A DNA stretch of 64,000 bases from Lachnospiraceae bacterium UBA7182 (GCA_002491115.1 DKVI01000074.1:1-64000); one strand, 5' to 3'; numbered from the stretch's first letter, positions 7,548 through 16,211 are shown. Program-made: numbers and translations. Notes: generated from the letters alone by a model not told the origin.

Positions 7548-8416
7548 CCCAGCTGCTCGTAGCCGTACTTGGCCCAAATAGCCTGAACTTCTTCGCTGTC
7601 CAGAAATGTGTAGAACACCTCTGCCGCCTCGTTGCCATCGGAGGAGGTCAGTTGAGCGGCGGGAACGGTCTTGACATACTTGTCCATGTCGGGAGTTTCA
7701 AGGATCTCAATGCCTTCCACATTCTCGGCGTTTTCCTTCCAGATGATGGCAGCATCAGCCTCGCCCAGGGATATGACGGTTGCAAGCTGCGGAGCGGTAG
7801 TAGTGGTAGCAATCAGGTTAACGCTGTCAGTCACGCCGAAGTCAGAGAAAGCCTTCTGGGCGATTTTGCCGATGGGGGTAGACTCGGGATCACCGATGAC
7901 GGTGCGGACATTTTCGTTAGCAAGGTCGGTAATGCCGGTAATGCTCAGGGGATTCTTCTCAGCAACCACCAGAACGGGAATGTGCTTGACCAGATCCTTG
8001 CTCTGTTCGACCTGCTCGCTGACGGGTTTCACCTCGTCTGCAGAGCCGGCAATGAAGAAGTCGCCGGACTTGGTCTCGGTGATCTGGGTTTGGATCTGGG
8101 CGGCGTTGGCGAAGGTGACATTCATCTCGCAGCCGGTCTCGGTCTGGAACAGATCGGCGATCTCCTGGAAAGGATTGGTCATACCGGCACCGCAGTAGAT
8201 CATCAGGGTTTGACCGGACAGATCGGTTTTCTCATCCTCAGCAGGCGTGGAGCTCTCCTGAACGGATTCATCGGGCTGGGTGTCGGTACCTTCAGCCGGC
8301 TGGGTAGTTTGCGTGTCAGTGCTCGGGCTGTCGTTCTGGTCAGTCTGACTTCCGCAGCCGCTGAACAGGCCAACGCAAAGGACGAGTGCAAGGATCAGGG
8401 CAAGTGTTTTTTTCAT
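7544..8416 (-). CDS. modA: Molybdate ABC transporter substrate-binding lipoprotein
   Basis: A 290-residue lipoprotein. Signal peptide with lipobox LFSGC (Cys21), then a Thr/Gln/Asp-rich linker (~22-65) and a type II binding domain. Ligand-type segments are IYCGAGMTNPF near 70 and GDPESTPIGK near 175, like the ModA family. AGGAGG lies before ATG 8416. It heads the operon modA-modB-modC-DUF364-mop and is preceded by a Moco-type riboswitch and terminator, so expression should fall when cofactor is plentiful. Confidence 0.9.
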   Translation of the reverse strand: MKKTLALILALVLCVGLFSGCGSQTDQNDSPSTDTQTTQPAEGTDTQPDESVQESSTPAEDEKTDLSGQTLMIYCGAGMTNPFQEIADLFQTETGCEMNVTFANAAQIQTQITETKSGDFFIAGSADEVKPVSEQVEQSKDLVKHIPVLVVAEKNPLSITGITDLANENVRTVIGDPESTPIGKIAQKAFSDFGVTDSVNLIATTTTAPQLATVISLGEADAAIIWKENAENVEGIEILETPDMDKYVKTVPAAQLTSSDGNEAAEVFYTFLDSEEVQAIWAKYGYEQLG

Positions 8417-8430
8417 AGTGGTATTCCTCC

Positions 8431-8462
8431 TAAAATAAAATATCCGTCTTCTTAAAGACGGA
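8431..8462 (-). terminator. Riboswitch expression platform: intrinsic terminator before modA
   Basis: Minus-strand stem TCCGTCTT/AAGACGGA (8443-8462) with a 4-nt loop, followed by TATTTTATTTT, ending only a few bases before the modA ribosome site. Its position fits transcription attenuation by the aptamer upstream. Confidence 0.8.
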
Positions 8463-8469
8463 CTCAAAA

Positions 8470-8634
8470 CCACCGCAACTTGCCCAAAAGTTGCAGTAAA
8501 TCGAAGTATTCCGCCCCCTTCTCAAACACGGAAGGCCATATCGTTTCCAATCATGACCCTGCGCCGGGCAATATGCACCGGTCACGGTTCAACTTCCATA
8601 GCAAAAGTTACCGTAGGAAGCAGAACTTGAAGAC
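8470..8634 (-). promoter_or_regulatory. Molybdenum-cofactor (Moco RNA motif) riboswitch
   Basis: The ~165-nt leader of modA resembles the Moco RNA from memory of the E. coli moaA leader. It has GCTTCC..GGAAGTTGAACCGTGAC, matching the GCACC..GGTGCTTTGGCCGTGAC arrangement, then GGTGCATATTGCC and CAGGGTC. A later segment, GCCTTCCGTGTTTGAGAAGG, matches the CCTCCCGT..GGAAAGG element. It is bounded by a promoter and a terminator next to a molybdate operon. The tungsten variant (Tuco) is an alternative. Confidence 0.8.
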
Positions 8635-8640
8635 CGTTAT

Positions 8641-8669
8641 ATTATAACATAAATAACGCTATAATTCAA
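8641..8669 (-). promoter_or_regulatory. modA operon promoter
   Basis: Minus strand TTGAAT (8664-8669), 17-nt spacer, TATAAT (8641-8646), giving a leader of about 220 nt. Confidence 0.8.
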
Positions 8670-8732
8670 GAAAAAGAATGGGATATTGCTCCATATGATG
8701 TGCAGTTATAAGTTGTTGAACTTTTACCATCT

Positions 8733-8797
8733 AAAAGCAAATTGCCACCGTACCGGTGGCAACGAAAAAGAAAATATATGTTATAATGAAAAAAAGA
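8733..8797 (-). repeat. Right direct repeat; kinase gene end with terminator
   Basis: Matches 4751-4815 with two mismatches, 3,982 bp away in the same orientation. It includes the last codons of the kinase gene and its terminator: perfect 9-bp stem 8742-8750/8754-8762, loop of 3, then a T-rich tail on the minus strand. Confidence 0.85.
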
Positions 8798-9857
8798 AAT
8801 CAAAAACGGATTCCAACAAAACCATTGCTGATGTCAGCAAAAAAACCACCACAGTATTTAAAATCAGCACGCCTAAGTAACGTATACGCCGATGCTTATT
8901 CGCACACAGGGGAATAAAGCGACGTATATTGCAGTAGTTAAAACAGCAGAAGACAACGGAGAGCATTATGAATAGAGCGAAAATTCTTTCCAGCCAAAGA
9001 TGAAATCCTGTTGCATCTTTTATTTCCATTGAAAGACCCGTCCAAAAGATAAATGCATATATGATAGATGCCGTCAGCATTTTCCATGGGGTCTTTGTCC
9101 TGAAGCCGGGGAGGGTAAAACTTTTCTGCGGCGGGATATGGTGATTGCTGTTGTGGTTCTGCAATGCTTCGATTTCGGCTTTTAATTCCTGCACCGTTTC
9201 CATTCTGTTAGACGGATTCATTTCGGTACATTTCCTGATGACAGCATCAAATATATCTGTCGGGACAGGCAGGGCAGAGGAAAGTTCCTTTAATAAAATA
9301 CCCAACGCATAGATATCGGTCCGGGGCGTGGAGGAACCAAAGCCATATTGTTCAGGGGCAGCATAACCTTGTGTCCCAAGAAGTACGGTATCATGGTCGG
9401 CTGTATCATTTAAAAACTTTGCAGCGTTAAAGTCAATTAAGACGGCATGGCCGCAGGGCGTAATGATAATGTTTGACGGTTTAATGTCCCTGTGGATGAC
9501 GGGCGGGTTGAGAACATGCAGTTTTTCCAGTATGTTGCACAGTTCGCTCACAAACCGCACAATCAAATCAAGTGTAAGTGTCCGATCATCCATCATTTCC
9601 TGCAGCGATATGCCGGAAATAAATTCTTCAATCAATATAAGCTGTCCGTTTTCTTCATATATGTTATATAATTTGGGAATGCCGGTTATGGGGTGTCCCA
9701 TTAAATATTCGTATATATGCAGATTGTATACATCCAGTATTTTCTTGACATATATTTTTTCGGTTTCCCGGTGCTGAACCAGATATATTTTATGCGCACT
9801 GTTCAGGGTCGCAATGGTATGATAATAAGAAATTTCAAGACGGCCGGCATAGTCCAT
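8781..9857 (-). CDS. Membrane-anchored eukaryotic-type Ser/Thr protein kinase
   Basis: A 358-residue Hanks-type kinase. Seen: ATP-binding lysine in IYVKKIL (~38), hinge after LILIEEF, catalytic loop HRDIKPSN (122-129), DFN in place of DFG (142-144), activation segment ending in GYAAPEQYG (165-172). It should be catalytically competent, although the glycine loop is poor. The last ~110 residues hold three predicted membrane helices, with no PASTA or other sensor domain outside. AAAGGA precedes the ATG. It is divergent from the helix-turn-helix partner at 9912 (54 nt apart). A shredded second copy lies at 4751-4843. Targets are unknown; such kinase pairs are common accessory genes in Lachnospiraceae. 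Confidence 0.9.
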   Translation of the reverse strand: MDYAGRLEISYYHTIATLNSAHKIYLVQHRETEKIYVKKILDVYNLHIYEYLMGHPITGIPKLYNIYEENGQLILIEEFISGISLQEMMDDRTLTLDLIVRFVSELCNILEKLHVLNPPVIHRDIKPSNIIITPCGHAVLIDFNAAKFLNDTADHDTVLLGTQGYAAPEQYGFGSSTPRTDIYALGILLKELSSALPVPTDIFDAVIRKCTEMNPSNRMETVQELKAEIEALQNHNSNHHIPPQKSFTLPGFRTKTPWKMLTASIIYAFIFWTGLSMEIKDATGFHLWLERIFALFIMLSVVFCCFNYCNIRRFIPLCANKHRRIRYLGVLILNTVVVFLLTSAMVLLESVFDFFFSL

Positions 9858-9911
9858 GCGATCATTCCTTTCAAAGGTTTGTTACTACATTATATCAGAT
9901 GGGAGAAACTT

Positions 9912-10367
9912 ATGGGAGAGAAAAATACAGACGAATTAGAAAAAGTGCTGCAAAGCACACATATAAAAAATTTTGATGCTTATTGTCGGGAAAATACAGG
10001 GAACTTGACGGATTGGGAATTTACTGTGTATATGAAAAACATTCTCAGTGAAAAGAACCTCACACAGCAGCTTGTGTTTTTACGAGCGGATATCCCGGAA
10101 AGATATGGTTACAAGCTTTTATCCGGAGAAAAAAGAACAAGACAAAGAGATGTCATTCTGCGGATCTGTTATGCTGCTGAAATGTCTCTGGCACAGACGC
10201 AGCGGGCATTGAGGAAATATGAGATGCCAAAGCTGTATGCGAAGCTGCCAAGGGATGCCCTGTTGATGATTATTTTCAATGAACGTCCAGGAGATATCAT
10301 TGAAGTGAATGAAATACTAAAGGAGCATGGGATGGAAATATTGAGAACAAGCGGTTTACAGAATTAA
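9912..10367 (+). CDS. Helix-turn-helix-like partner protein of the kinase
   Basis: A 151-residue soluble protein. The N-terminal half is acidic and helical (DELEKVLQSTHIKNFDAY). The middle (residues ~60-125) has the pattern of a Cro/CI-like domain: FLRADIPERYGYKLLSGEKR, RDVILRICYAAEMSLAQTQR, then LYAKLPRDALLMIIFN. ATG 9912 has GGGAGA upstream; longer readings run into the kinase gene on the other strand. Pairing with a divergent Ser/Thr kinase suggests that it is a phosphorylated regulator or adaptor. This function is inferred from position only. Confidence 0.65.
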   Translation: MGEKNTDELEKVLQSTHIKNFDAYCRENTGNLTDWEFTVYMKNILSEKNLTQQLVFLRADIPERYGYKLLSGEKRTRQRDVILRICYAAEMSLAQTQRALRKYEMPKLYAKLPRDALLMIIFNERPGDIIEVNEILKEHGMEILRTSGLQN

Positions 10368-10439
10368 AAATATGTAAAATACAAATTCAATGATTGCCGA
10401 TTCAGAACCCATTATTCGGCACAATAGGAGGAAAAAAAT

Positions 10440-10796
10440 ATGAAAACATGGAAATTAGTATCAGGAATTTTATCAATTGTTTTATTTGTCGTGGTATCAT
10501 TTCAGTCATGTGCTGCAGGATTAGGAAACGCGCTTTCTGAGAATGGAGAATCAGGCGGTAGCGGCGGAATATTGGTCGCAATATTGATGCTTTCCGGCGG
10601 AATCGTGTCTGTTGCTACAAGGAAAAGCAAAGGCAGGGGAGGAAACATAGCTCTGATTGTTTTGTTTGGACTTGCGGCGCTTGTGGGATTCGGACTGGCA
10701 GGAAGCTTCACAGACCTTTATATTTGGGCATTTTGGTGTCTGATTAACGCAATTCTTGCAGTTGTTGCGATGATAACAAATAGAGAGGATGTGTAA
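10440..10796 (+). CDS. Small membrane protein of unknown function
   Basis: A 118-residue protein with an N-terminal helix ending in FQSCAAG (possible lipobox or plain anchor), a glycine-rich stretch (~38-46), and three more hydrophobic helices. It resembles small Firmicutes membrane proteins without known role. GGAGG lies before the ATG. It lies between the kinase partner and the DUF262 genes, all in the same direction, 72 nt after the first and 83 nt before the second. Confidence 0.75.
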   Translation: MKTWKLVSGILSIVLFVVVSFQSCAAGLGNALSENGESGGSGGILVAILMLSGGIVSVATRKSKGRGGNIALIVLFGLAALVGFGLAGSFTDLYIWAFWCLINAILAVVAMITNREDV

Positions 10797-10879
10797 ATAA
10801 GGGGGTATAAAATTTTTTGAAAATATGGTAAAATACGGCTTAATAAAGTGAAAAAGAAGGAAACAAAGGAGATCGGGTT

Positions 10880-12175
10880 GTGGCGGCTATAGTAAGTATC
10901 AACCATCTTTTGTCAATGAATCTGAATATTCCGGCGTACCAGCGGCCGTATAAATGGACAATCCGCAATATAGAAGAACTGCTCGGCGATATAAGCCATG
11001 CAATTGACGATGCGAAAAGATATGGCAATGGATTTAAGTATCGAATCGGAACGATTATTCTTCATAGAACAGGCAGCGGCAAAAATACATCATTTGATAT
11101 TGTTGACGGACAGCAGAGAATTATTTCGTTGGCATTATTGAACTATTTTCTTGATGACGAATGCGGCTGCAGGATTTTAAACAACAGGTTTACAAATAAA
11201 ATCAGCCAGAGTAATATTCACAGCAACTATGGTTTTATCCGGGAATGGTTTTCATTAAAAAATGAGGATGTTTTGGAAATGTTTTTGGACGCGCTTGAGC
11301 ACATACTGGAAGTGGTTGTGATCCAGGTAGAGAAGGTTTCGGAGGCGTTCCAGTTATTTGATTCTCAGAATACCAGAGGGAAAGCGCTCGATCCGCATGA
11401 TCTGCTTAAAGCCTATCATCTTCGGGAGATGAAAGAATATCCCTATGAAATGGAGCATGCCGTGACAAAATGGGAGGAAAAAGACGCTTCCAGCATCCGT
11501 GAGCTTTTTGACGTATTTCTTTTTCCCATATGGAACTGGTCGCGCGGGAGGAAAAGTGTACCATTTACTGTAAAAGAAATTGATACATACAAAGGAATAC
11601 CGGAAAAATCCTCGTATTTTTATGCAAAAAGGGCAAGTAAGGCTATGCCGTATTTCCAGATTACAGAGCCGTTTATAGCAGGGAATGATTTCTTTGAACT
11701 GGTAGAGCATTATCTTCATCTGCGTGCAGATATTGAGACAGAGATAAAAAGGAATGCCGATTTTTCAAAAATCAGGGAAGTGGTTGAAATGAAAAGCCAT
11801 TCGGTGGGATTTCGGTATGCAAGGAATCTGTTTTACTGCGCGCTTCTGATGTATTACGACAAGTTTCATAACTTTGATGTGATGGCAGTGAAAAAACTGT
11901 TTACATGGTCTTTTATGCTCAGAGTTGACATGGAGAACCTGGGTTTTGACAGCATTAATAAGTATGCGGTTGGCGAGGATAACGGCAGATATACCAATAA
12001 ACTGGCGGTTTTTTCCAGGATAAGCCTTGCGCGTCTGCATACGGAAATATCTAATCTACAGATTGGGGTATTGCGGGAACCGGACCATGCAGTACATGAG
12101 AAATGGGAAGACCTCTATAAAAAGCTGAAGGAAATAAATGGTCTGGCGGAGGAAGAAGATGGGCAGCAAGGTTGA
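10880..12175 (+). CDS. DUF262 (GmrS-like) protein without HNH domain
   Basis: A 431-residue protein. The N-terminal DUF262 domain has IPAYQRPYKW (17-26) and DGQQR (76-80), the ParB-like nucleotide-binding motifs of GmrSD/SspE-type proteins, and a later QNTRGKALDPHDLLKA (~155-170). No DUF1524 HNH motif is visible at the C-terminus. The start is GTG 10880 after AAGGAGA. It overlaps the next DUF262 gene by 17 nt, so the two are translated together and probably form a complex. GmrSD enzymes cut modified phage DNA; here the nuclease centre would be in the partner. Confidence 0.85.
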   Translation: MAAIVSINHLLSMNLNIPAYQRPYKWTIRNIEELLGDISHAIDDAKRYGNGFKYRIGTIILHRTGSGKNTSFDIVDGQQRIISLALLNYFLDDECGCRILNNRFTNKISQSNIHSNYGFIREWFSLKNEDVLEMFLDALEHILEVVVIQVEKVSEAFQLFDSQNTRGKALDPHDLLKAYHLREMKEYPYEMEHAVTKWEEKDASSIRELFDVFLFPIWNWSRGRKSVPFTVKEIDTYKGIPEKSSYFYAKRASKAMPYFQITEPFIAGNDFFELVEHYLHLRADIETEIKRNADFSKIREVVEMKSHSVGFRYARNLFYCALLMYYDKFHNFDVMAVKKLFTWSFMLRVDMENLGFDSINKYAVGEDNGRYTNKLAVFSRISLARLHTEISNLQIGVLREPDHAVHEKWEDLYKKLKEINGLAEEEDGQQG

Positions 12176-14084
12176 TGAAATTGCAATTATGGGCCTGACG
12201 GGAAATATATTTGATACAGAATGCGAATATGTGATTCCGTTGTATCAGCGCACTTTTGCGTGGGAGGAAAAGCAACTTACACAGTTGGTTGAAGATATTG
12301 ATGACGTGGCAGGTCATGCGAATTACTATATCGGATCGCTGATTGTCTCCAGGCAGGGCAATCGTCTGGAGGTTGTGGACGGACAGCAAAGACTTACTTC
12401 TCTTTATCTGCTTATGAGCTGTCTTGGCATGAAATTAAAGCATACGTTATCCTTTGCCTGCAGAGAGAAATCGAATTACACATTGAACAAAATACAGGAG
12501 ATAATAGACGGGGACAGAAGCAGATTTGATGTGGATCATATGGATATAGGGTTATATCAGGGAATTAAGACCCTAAAAGATAAAATCGAAAATGGAAGTT
12601 TGGACAGGAATGATTTCCTCAAAAAACTGGAAAGGGTGATCATATACCGGATTGAAGTGCCGGAAAATACAGATTTAAATCGATATTTTGAAATCATGAA
12701 CACCAGAGGAGAACAGCTTGAACAGCACGATATATTGAAAGCTGCTTTGATGAGTTATCTGCCCGATAAACATGAAAAAGCCATGTTTGCCAAAATATGG
12801 GAAGCGTGCAGTGATATGACAGGGTACGTTCAGATGCACTTTGATGTCAGATACAGAGAATGGATTTTTGGGTACGGCTGGCAGGAACTTCCCTCTGACC
12901 AATGGGAAGATTTTAAATATGCAGAGGGTTTAAACCTTGAAGAAGGCGGCGGACTTTCTATTGCTGACATTGTGAAAAAAGATTTCAGGGTATCTTTTGA
13001 CCAGGCGGTTGAAGAGGGGCATACCCGCGTCAGATTTGAAAGTGTGATTGAATTTTCGTATTTTCTGCTGCATGTCTTGAAGGTGTTTGTTCGGATAAAC
13101 GGGATTAAAGGCGTGGATCGGGAAAAAGAACTTTTAAAGGAATTGCTGGATGATAAGAAACTTATAGAAAGTTTTGACAATGTAATAAAAAACGGTGTTA
13201 TGAGAGGGCGCAGGATATTGAATCATAAGAGAAATTTTTCGAGAAGTTTTATTGTTTGTCTTCTCAGGAGCCGGTTTCTGTTTGATAAATATATCATTAA
13301 AAGAGAATATGCAAATGATGATTCAGATGGCGAGTGGAGCTTGAAAGAGATGCGGGTGTCCGGTCGTCAGTCAAAGAAACGGCCATATTATGTCAATACC
13401 TGTTTTTTAAGAAGCGGCGAGTGGGCTGCCACAAACGACAAACGGACAAAAACGAATCTTATGATCCAGTCTGCATTGCGGGTGTCATATACTTCGCCCA
13501 AAGTGATGCATTGGATCACCACTCTTTTGTATTGGCTGTCGAAAAATAACTGTGAAAATATCAATGAAGAAGCGCTTGCAGTGTATGATGCAGAAATTGA
13601 AAGTATTGCGTCGTCCGCAGTTATAGATAATTTTTTTGATGCTGACTTAGATGACGGTTATATGATGGGGGTAAATACGCCTCATATCGTATTTAATTAT
13701 CTGGATTTTCTTCTTTGGAAATCAGATGATAAAAAATATAGTGATTTTGCGTTTGAATTTAGAAATTCAGTGGAACACTGGTACCCACGCAATCCGTCGG
13801 AGGGGACGTTTGAAACGTGGAGCGATGGGGTAGACCGGTTCGGGAATCTTTGTATTATCCAAAGAAATATAAATTCAAAGTTTTCAAATATGTCGCCGGA
13901 GGCAAAAAAGAGTACTTTCTATAAGATGATAGGAAAGGGAAGCCTGAAATTAAGGATTATGAGTGAACTTACAGAAAAAAATGAAGAGCAGTCAGCAAGC
14001 GCGTTCTGGAAGGAAAATGCCTGTGAAAAACATGAAGATAAGATGATAAGTATTTTAAAAGAGGCCTGCGGCATTGAAGATTAA
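12159..14084 (+). CDS. DUF262-DUF1524-like (GmrSD-type) protein
   Basis: A 641-residue protein. The N-terminus has IPLYQRTFAW (26-35) and DGQQRLTSL (74-82), plus NTRGEQLEQHDILKA (~185). The C-terminus has SVEHWYPRNP (537-546) and DRFGNLCIIQRNINSKFSN (~559-577), the DUF1524 form of an HNH nuclease (EHxxP, then GNL and NS..SN). Thus it has both parts of a fused GmrSD type IV restriction enzyme. ATG 12159 has GGAGG 6 nt upstream and lies inside the end of the preceding DUF262 gene. The long middle part (residues 200-530) shows no motif I know and could bind partner or target. Confidence 0.85.
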   Translation: MGSKVDEIAIMGLTGNIFDTECEYVIPLYQRTFAWEEKQLTQLVEDIDDVAGHANYYIGSLIVSRQGNRLEVVDGQQRLTSLYLLMSCLGMKLKHTLSFACREKSNYTLNKIQEIIDGDRSRFDVDHMDIGLYQGIKTLKDKIENGSLDRNDFLKKLERVIIYRIEVPENTDLNRYFEIMNTRGEQLEQHDILKAALMSYLPDKHEKAMFAKIWEACSDMTGYVQMHFDVRYREWIFGYGWQELPSDQWEDFKYAEGLNLEEGGGLSIADIVKKDFRVSFDQAVEEGHTRVRFESVIEFSYFLLHVLKVFVRINGIKGVDREKELLKELLDDKKLIESFDNVIKNGVMRGRRILNHKRNFSRSFIVCLLRSRFLFDKYIIKREYANDDSDGEWSLKEMRVSGRQSKKRPYYVNTCFLRSGEWAATNDKRTKTNLMIQSALRVSYTSPKVMHWITTLLYWLSKNNCENINEEALAVYDAEIESIASSAVIDNFFDADLDDGYMMGVNTPHIVFNYLDFLLWKSDDKKYSDFAFEFRNSVEHWYPRNPSEGTFETWSDGVDRFGNLCIIQRNINSKFSNMSPEAKKSTFYKMIGKGSLKLRIMSELTEKNEEQSASAFWKENACEKHEDKMISILKEACGIED

Positions 14085-14112
14085 AACCTTAGAGATTCCA
14101 GACAGAGGTATG

Positions 14113-14140
14113 GAAGCACAAATCTCTCGGCTTGTGCTTC
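14113..14140 (+). terminator. Terminator between DUF262 pair and PDDEXK gene
   Basis: Perfect 9-bp stem GAAGCACAA/TTGTGCTTC (14113-14121, 14132-14140) followed by TTGTCTCTT. The two neighbouring genes converge here. Confidence 0.65.
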
Positions 14141-14147
14141 TTGTCTC

Positions 14148-15839
14148 TTAAGCTCCAATGAACACCTTCTTCCCTTCAAAGGCAAACCCGTATTTCCATA
14201 TTTTTTCATCAGGGATTCCTTTTTCTTCCAGCGACGCCGCGTATTTCTTTTCCTCAATCTGTTTAAGGGCATTTTGCACGGTTTCTTCCAGGTTTTTCTC
14301 TTTTCCTGGATTTCTTACTTTAAATTCCAGGATATATGCATTGTCCGCTCTGTTTAACGGCTCCAGCATCACGTCATATCTTCCAAAGCTGCTTTCGCGG
14401 TTGGAAAGAATCGTATAGCTGTCCGCCAGGTCTACCATCAGCCCCAGGACAAAGCCATGATAAAAACGCTCCGGTTCTGCTTCTGACGGCTGAACGCCGG
14501 TATCAAAACTGCTGAAAGTTTTCAGCGCCACCCGGTTCATATATTCATTCATGGCGTCCAGGTCATTTTCTTTCAAAGCTTTGATAAATTCATTATAAGC
14601 GGGAACGCTCTGGGAGAACCAGCCCCGGATCATCTGTTCAAACATAATCCGTACTTCTTTGTTGGTGATCGACAGTTCGTACTTTTCGCGTCCGGTATCT
14701 TCCTCTATATCATAAGCGTTCACTTTCAGATAACCGCCTGCCAGCAGCAGGCTCCAGATCGCGTTTTCGTTGTGGTCCAACTGGCTGAACACGATCTGTT
14801 CATCGATCTGGGTATACAGCTTTTTCCCTTTCAGCAGGTCTTCCATGGAAAGTTTGATCTCGTTGCTTCCTTCCCGAATCAGTTTACCGACCAGGCTGTT
14901 GCTGCTTGTATTGGCCCAGTATGTGGACAATTTTTTCTTATCCAGATAATTCAGGATCGACCATGGATTGTAGATCGCTGTCTGTGTTCCGAATGTAAAA
15001 CCGTCATACCAGTCCCTGACTTTTTCTTTTTTGTCAGACAGTCCGTATTCTTCCAGCGCCTCCAGGATTTCTTCCTGTGTAAAGCCAAAGGAAGTCTCAT
15101 ATTTTTCAGACGTTGTAGTCACGACTTCCAGATTATTCAGGTCCGCAAAGATGGATTCTTTACTGATTCTGGTGATGCCTGTCATAACTGCGCGGTCCAG
15201 GTACGGGTTTGTCTTGAAGGTGGAATTAAAAAGGCTTCTGGTGAACTCTGTCAATTCTTCCCAGTATCCGTGTACATATGCTTCCTGCATGGGAGTATCG
15301 TATTCATCCAGCAGGATGATTACATCTTTACCATATTTGCAGGAAAGGTATTTTGATATGGCCATTAAAGAATCCGCTGCAACATAATCTTCCATCTGTG
15401 CGGACACGCTCTGGTATTGCTTTTTTTCTTTTTCATTTAAATCATTGCCGTCCAGTAAATCATCATATTTATTATACAGTTTCTCAATGACCTGGCATAT
15501 CTTCTTTTTGGCTTCTGCAAAAGAGGTTGCTTTTACATTTGCGAAACTTAAGAAGATTACCGGAAATGTTCCCTGAAGTTCTCGATACCTTTCTTCTTTC
15601 CAGATAGAAAGATTTTTAAAAAGCTCTTCTCCTCTGCCGGCGTATTCTATGGATAAAAAATGTTCCAGCATACTCATATTCAGCGTTTTTCCGAAGCGCC
15701 GCGGACGGGTGATCAGAGTAACCACATCTTTGTTTTCCAGCCATTCTTTAATAAAAAGTGTTTTATCAATATAGAAAATATCGTTTGTAATTAATCTGCC
15801 GAAATCCTGATACCCGATTCCTATAGTTCTTGCTGCCAT
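14148..15839 (-). CDS. AAA-ATPase-like protein with C-terminal PD-(D/E)XK nuclease domain
   Basis: A 563-residue protein of the AAA-ATPase_like/PDDEXK_9 class. Walker A is degenerate but typical of the group (RPRRFGKT, 45-52); Walker B is IILLDEYDTP (~175-184). A sensor-like MTGITRIS follows. The C-terminal ~90 residues are the nuclease-like domain, with YDVMLEP and ILEFKV giving the D..ExK pair. These genes multiply in gut Firmicutes and Bacteroidetes; their role is unproven (defence or mobile-element remnants have been suggested). ATG 15839 has GGGAGG 6 nt before it. A broken relative is at 4410-4750. Confidence 0.85.
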   Translation of the reverse strand: MAARTIGIGYQDFGRLITNDIFYIDKTLFIKEWLENKDVVTLITRPRRFGKTLNMSMLEHFLSIEYAGRGEELFKNLSIWKEERYRELQGTFPVIFLSFANVKATSFAEAKKKICQVIEKLYNKYDDLLDGNDLNEKEKKQYQSVSAQMEDYVAADSLMAISKYLSCKYGKDVIILLDEYDTPMQEAYVHGYWEELTEFTRSLFNSTFKTNPYLDRAVMTGITRISKESIFADLNNLEVVTTTSEKYETSFGFTQEEILEALEEYGLSDKKEKVRDWYDGFTFGTQTAIYNPWSILNYLDKKKLSTYWANTSSNSLVGKLIREGSNEIKLSMEDLLKGKKLYTQIDEQIVFSQLDHNENAIWSLLLAGGYLKVNAYDIEEDTGREKYELSITNKEVRIMFEQMIRGWFSQSVPAYNEFIKALKENDLDAMNEYMNRVALKTFSSFDTGVQPSEAEPERFYHGFVLGLMVDLADSYTILSNRESSFGRYDVMLEPLNRADNAYILEFKVRNPGKEKNLEETVQNALKQIEEKKYAASLEEKGIPDEKIWKYGFAFEGKKVFIGA

Positions 15840-15859
15840 ACATGCCTCCCGCTCCATAA

Positions 15860-16211
15860 TTTCCCTCGAATGTGTCTACATTATAATATACAGGCTGTCA
15901 AAACACAACATGGTGAATCAAAGACTTCATTTTTATAAAATTCCTCTTGCAATTTTTCGACAATTATAGTATAATTTTTTCTAAGATAAAACAGCTGGTG
16001 GTTCAGGGCATTCGCCCCAGGAAATTTCCTACATAAAACAAGTTTACAGGTGTATTTTCACAACAGGCAGAGGCTTTTTAGTTTTTGCATCATTATTTTC
16101 GCGGCGGTTCTGCGGCAAAGAGGGCATTATCATGGCATGTTCCCTTTATTTCCCACAAAAGATAAATAGACCAATCAGAAATAAAAACAAAACTTTCATC
16201 AGGAGGAACGT
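15860..16211 (+). promoter_or_regulatory. Promoter and ~235-nt leader of the giant surface protein gene
   Basis: TTGCAA (15947-15952), 17-nt spacer, TATAAT (15970-15975), then about 235 nt of untranslated leader ending in AGGAGG. The leader contains inverted-repeat pieces such as GGGCATTCGCCCC (16008-16020) but matches no riboswitch class I know. Positions 15860-15946 show only AT-rich sequence. Confidence 0.6.

Noticed and set aside
7652..8455. Long open frames opposite modA (267 and 175 codons)
   Set aside because: They are shadows of modA on the other strand, without ribosome sites or family features.
4751..8797. MITE or insertion sequence ends
   Set aside because: The repeats are direct, are explained as the 3' end of a kinase gene with its terminator, and there is no transposase or target duplication.
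16008..16090. Cyclic-di-GMP riboswitch before the surface gene
   Set aside because: The leader lacks the conserved core of either known c-di-GMP class as far as I can read it.
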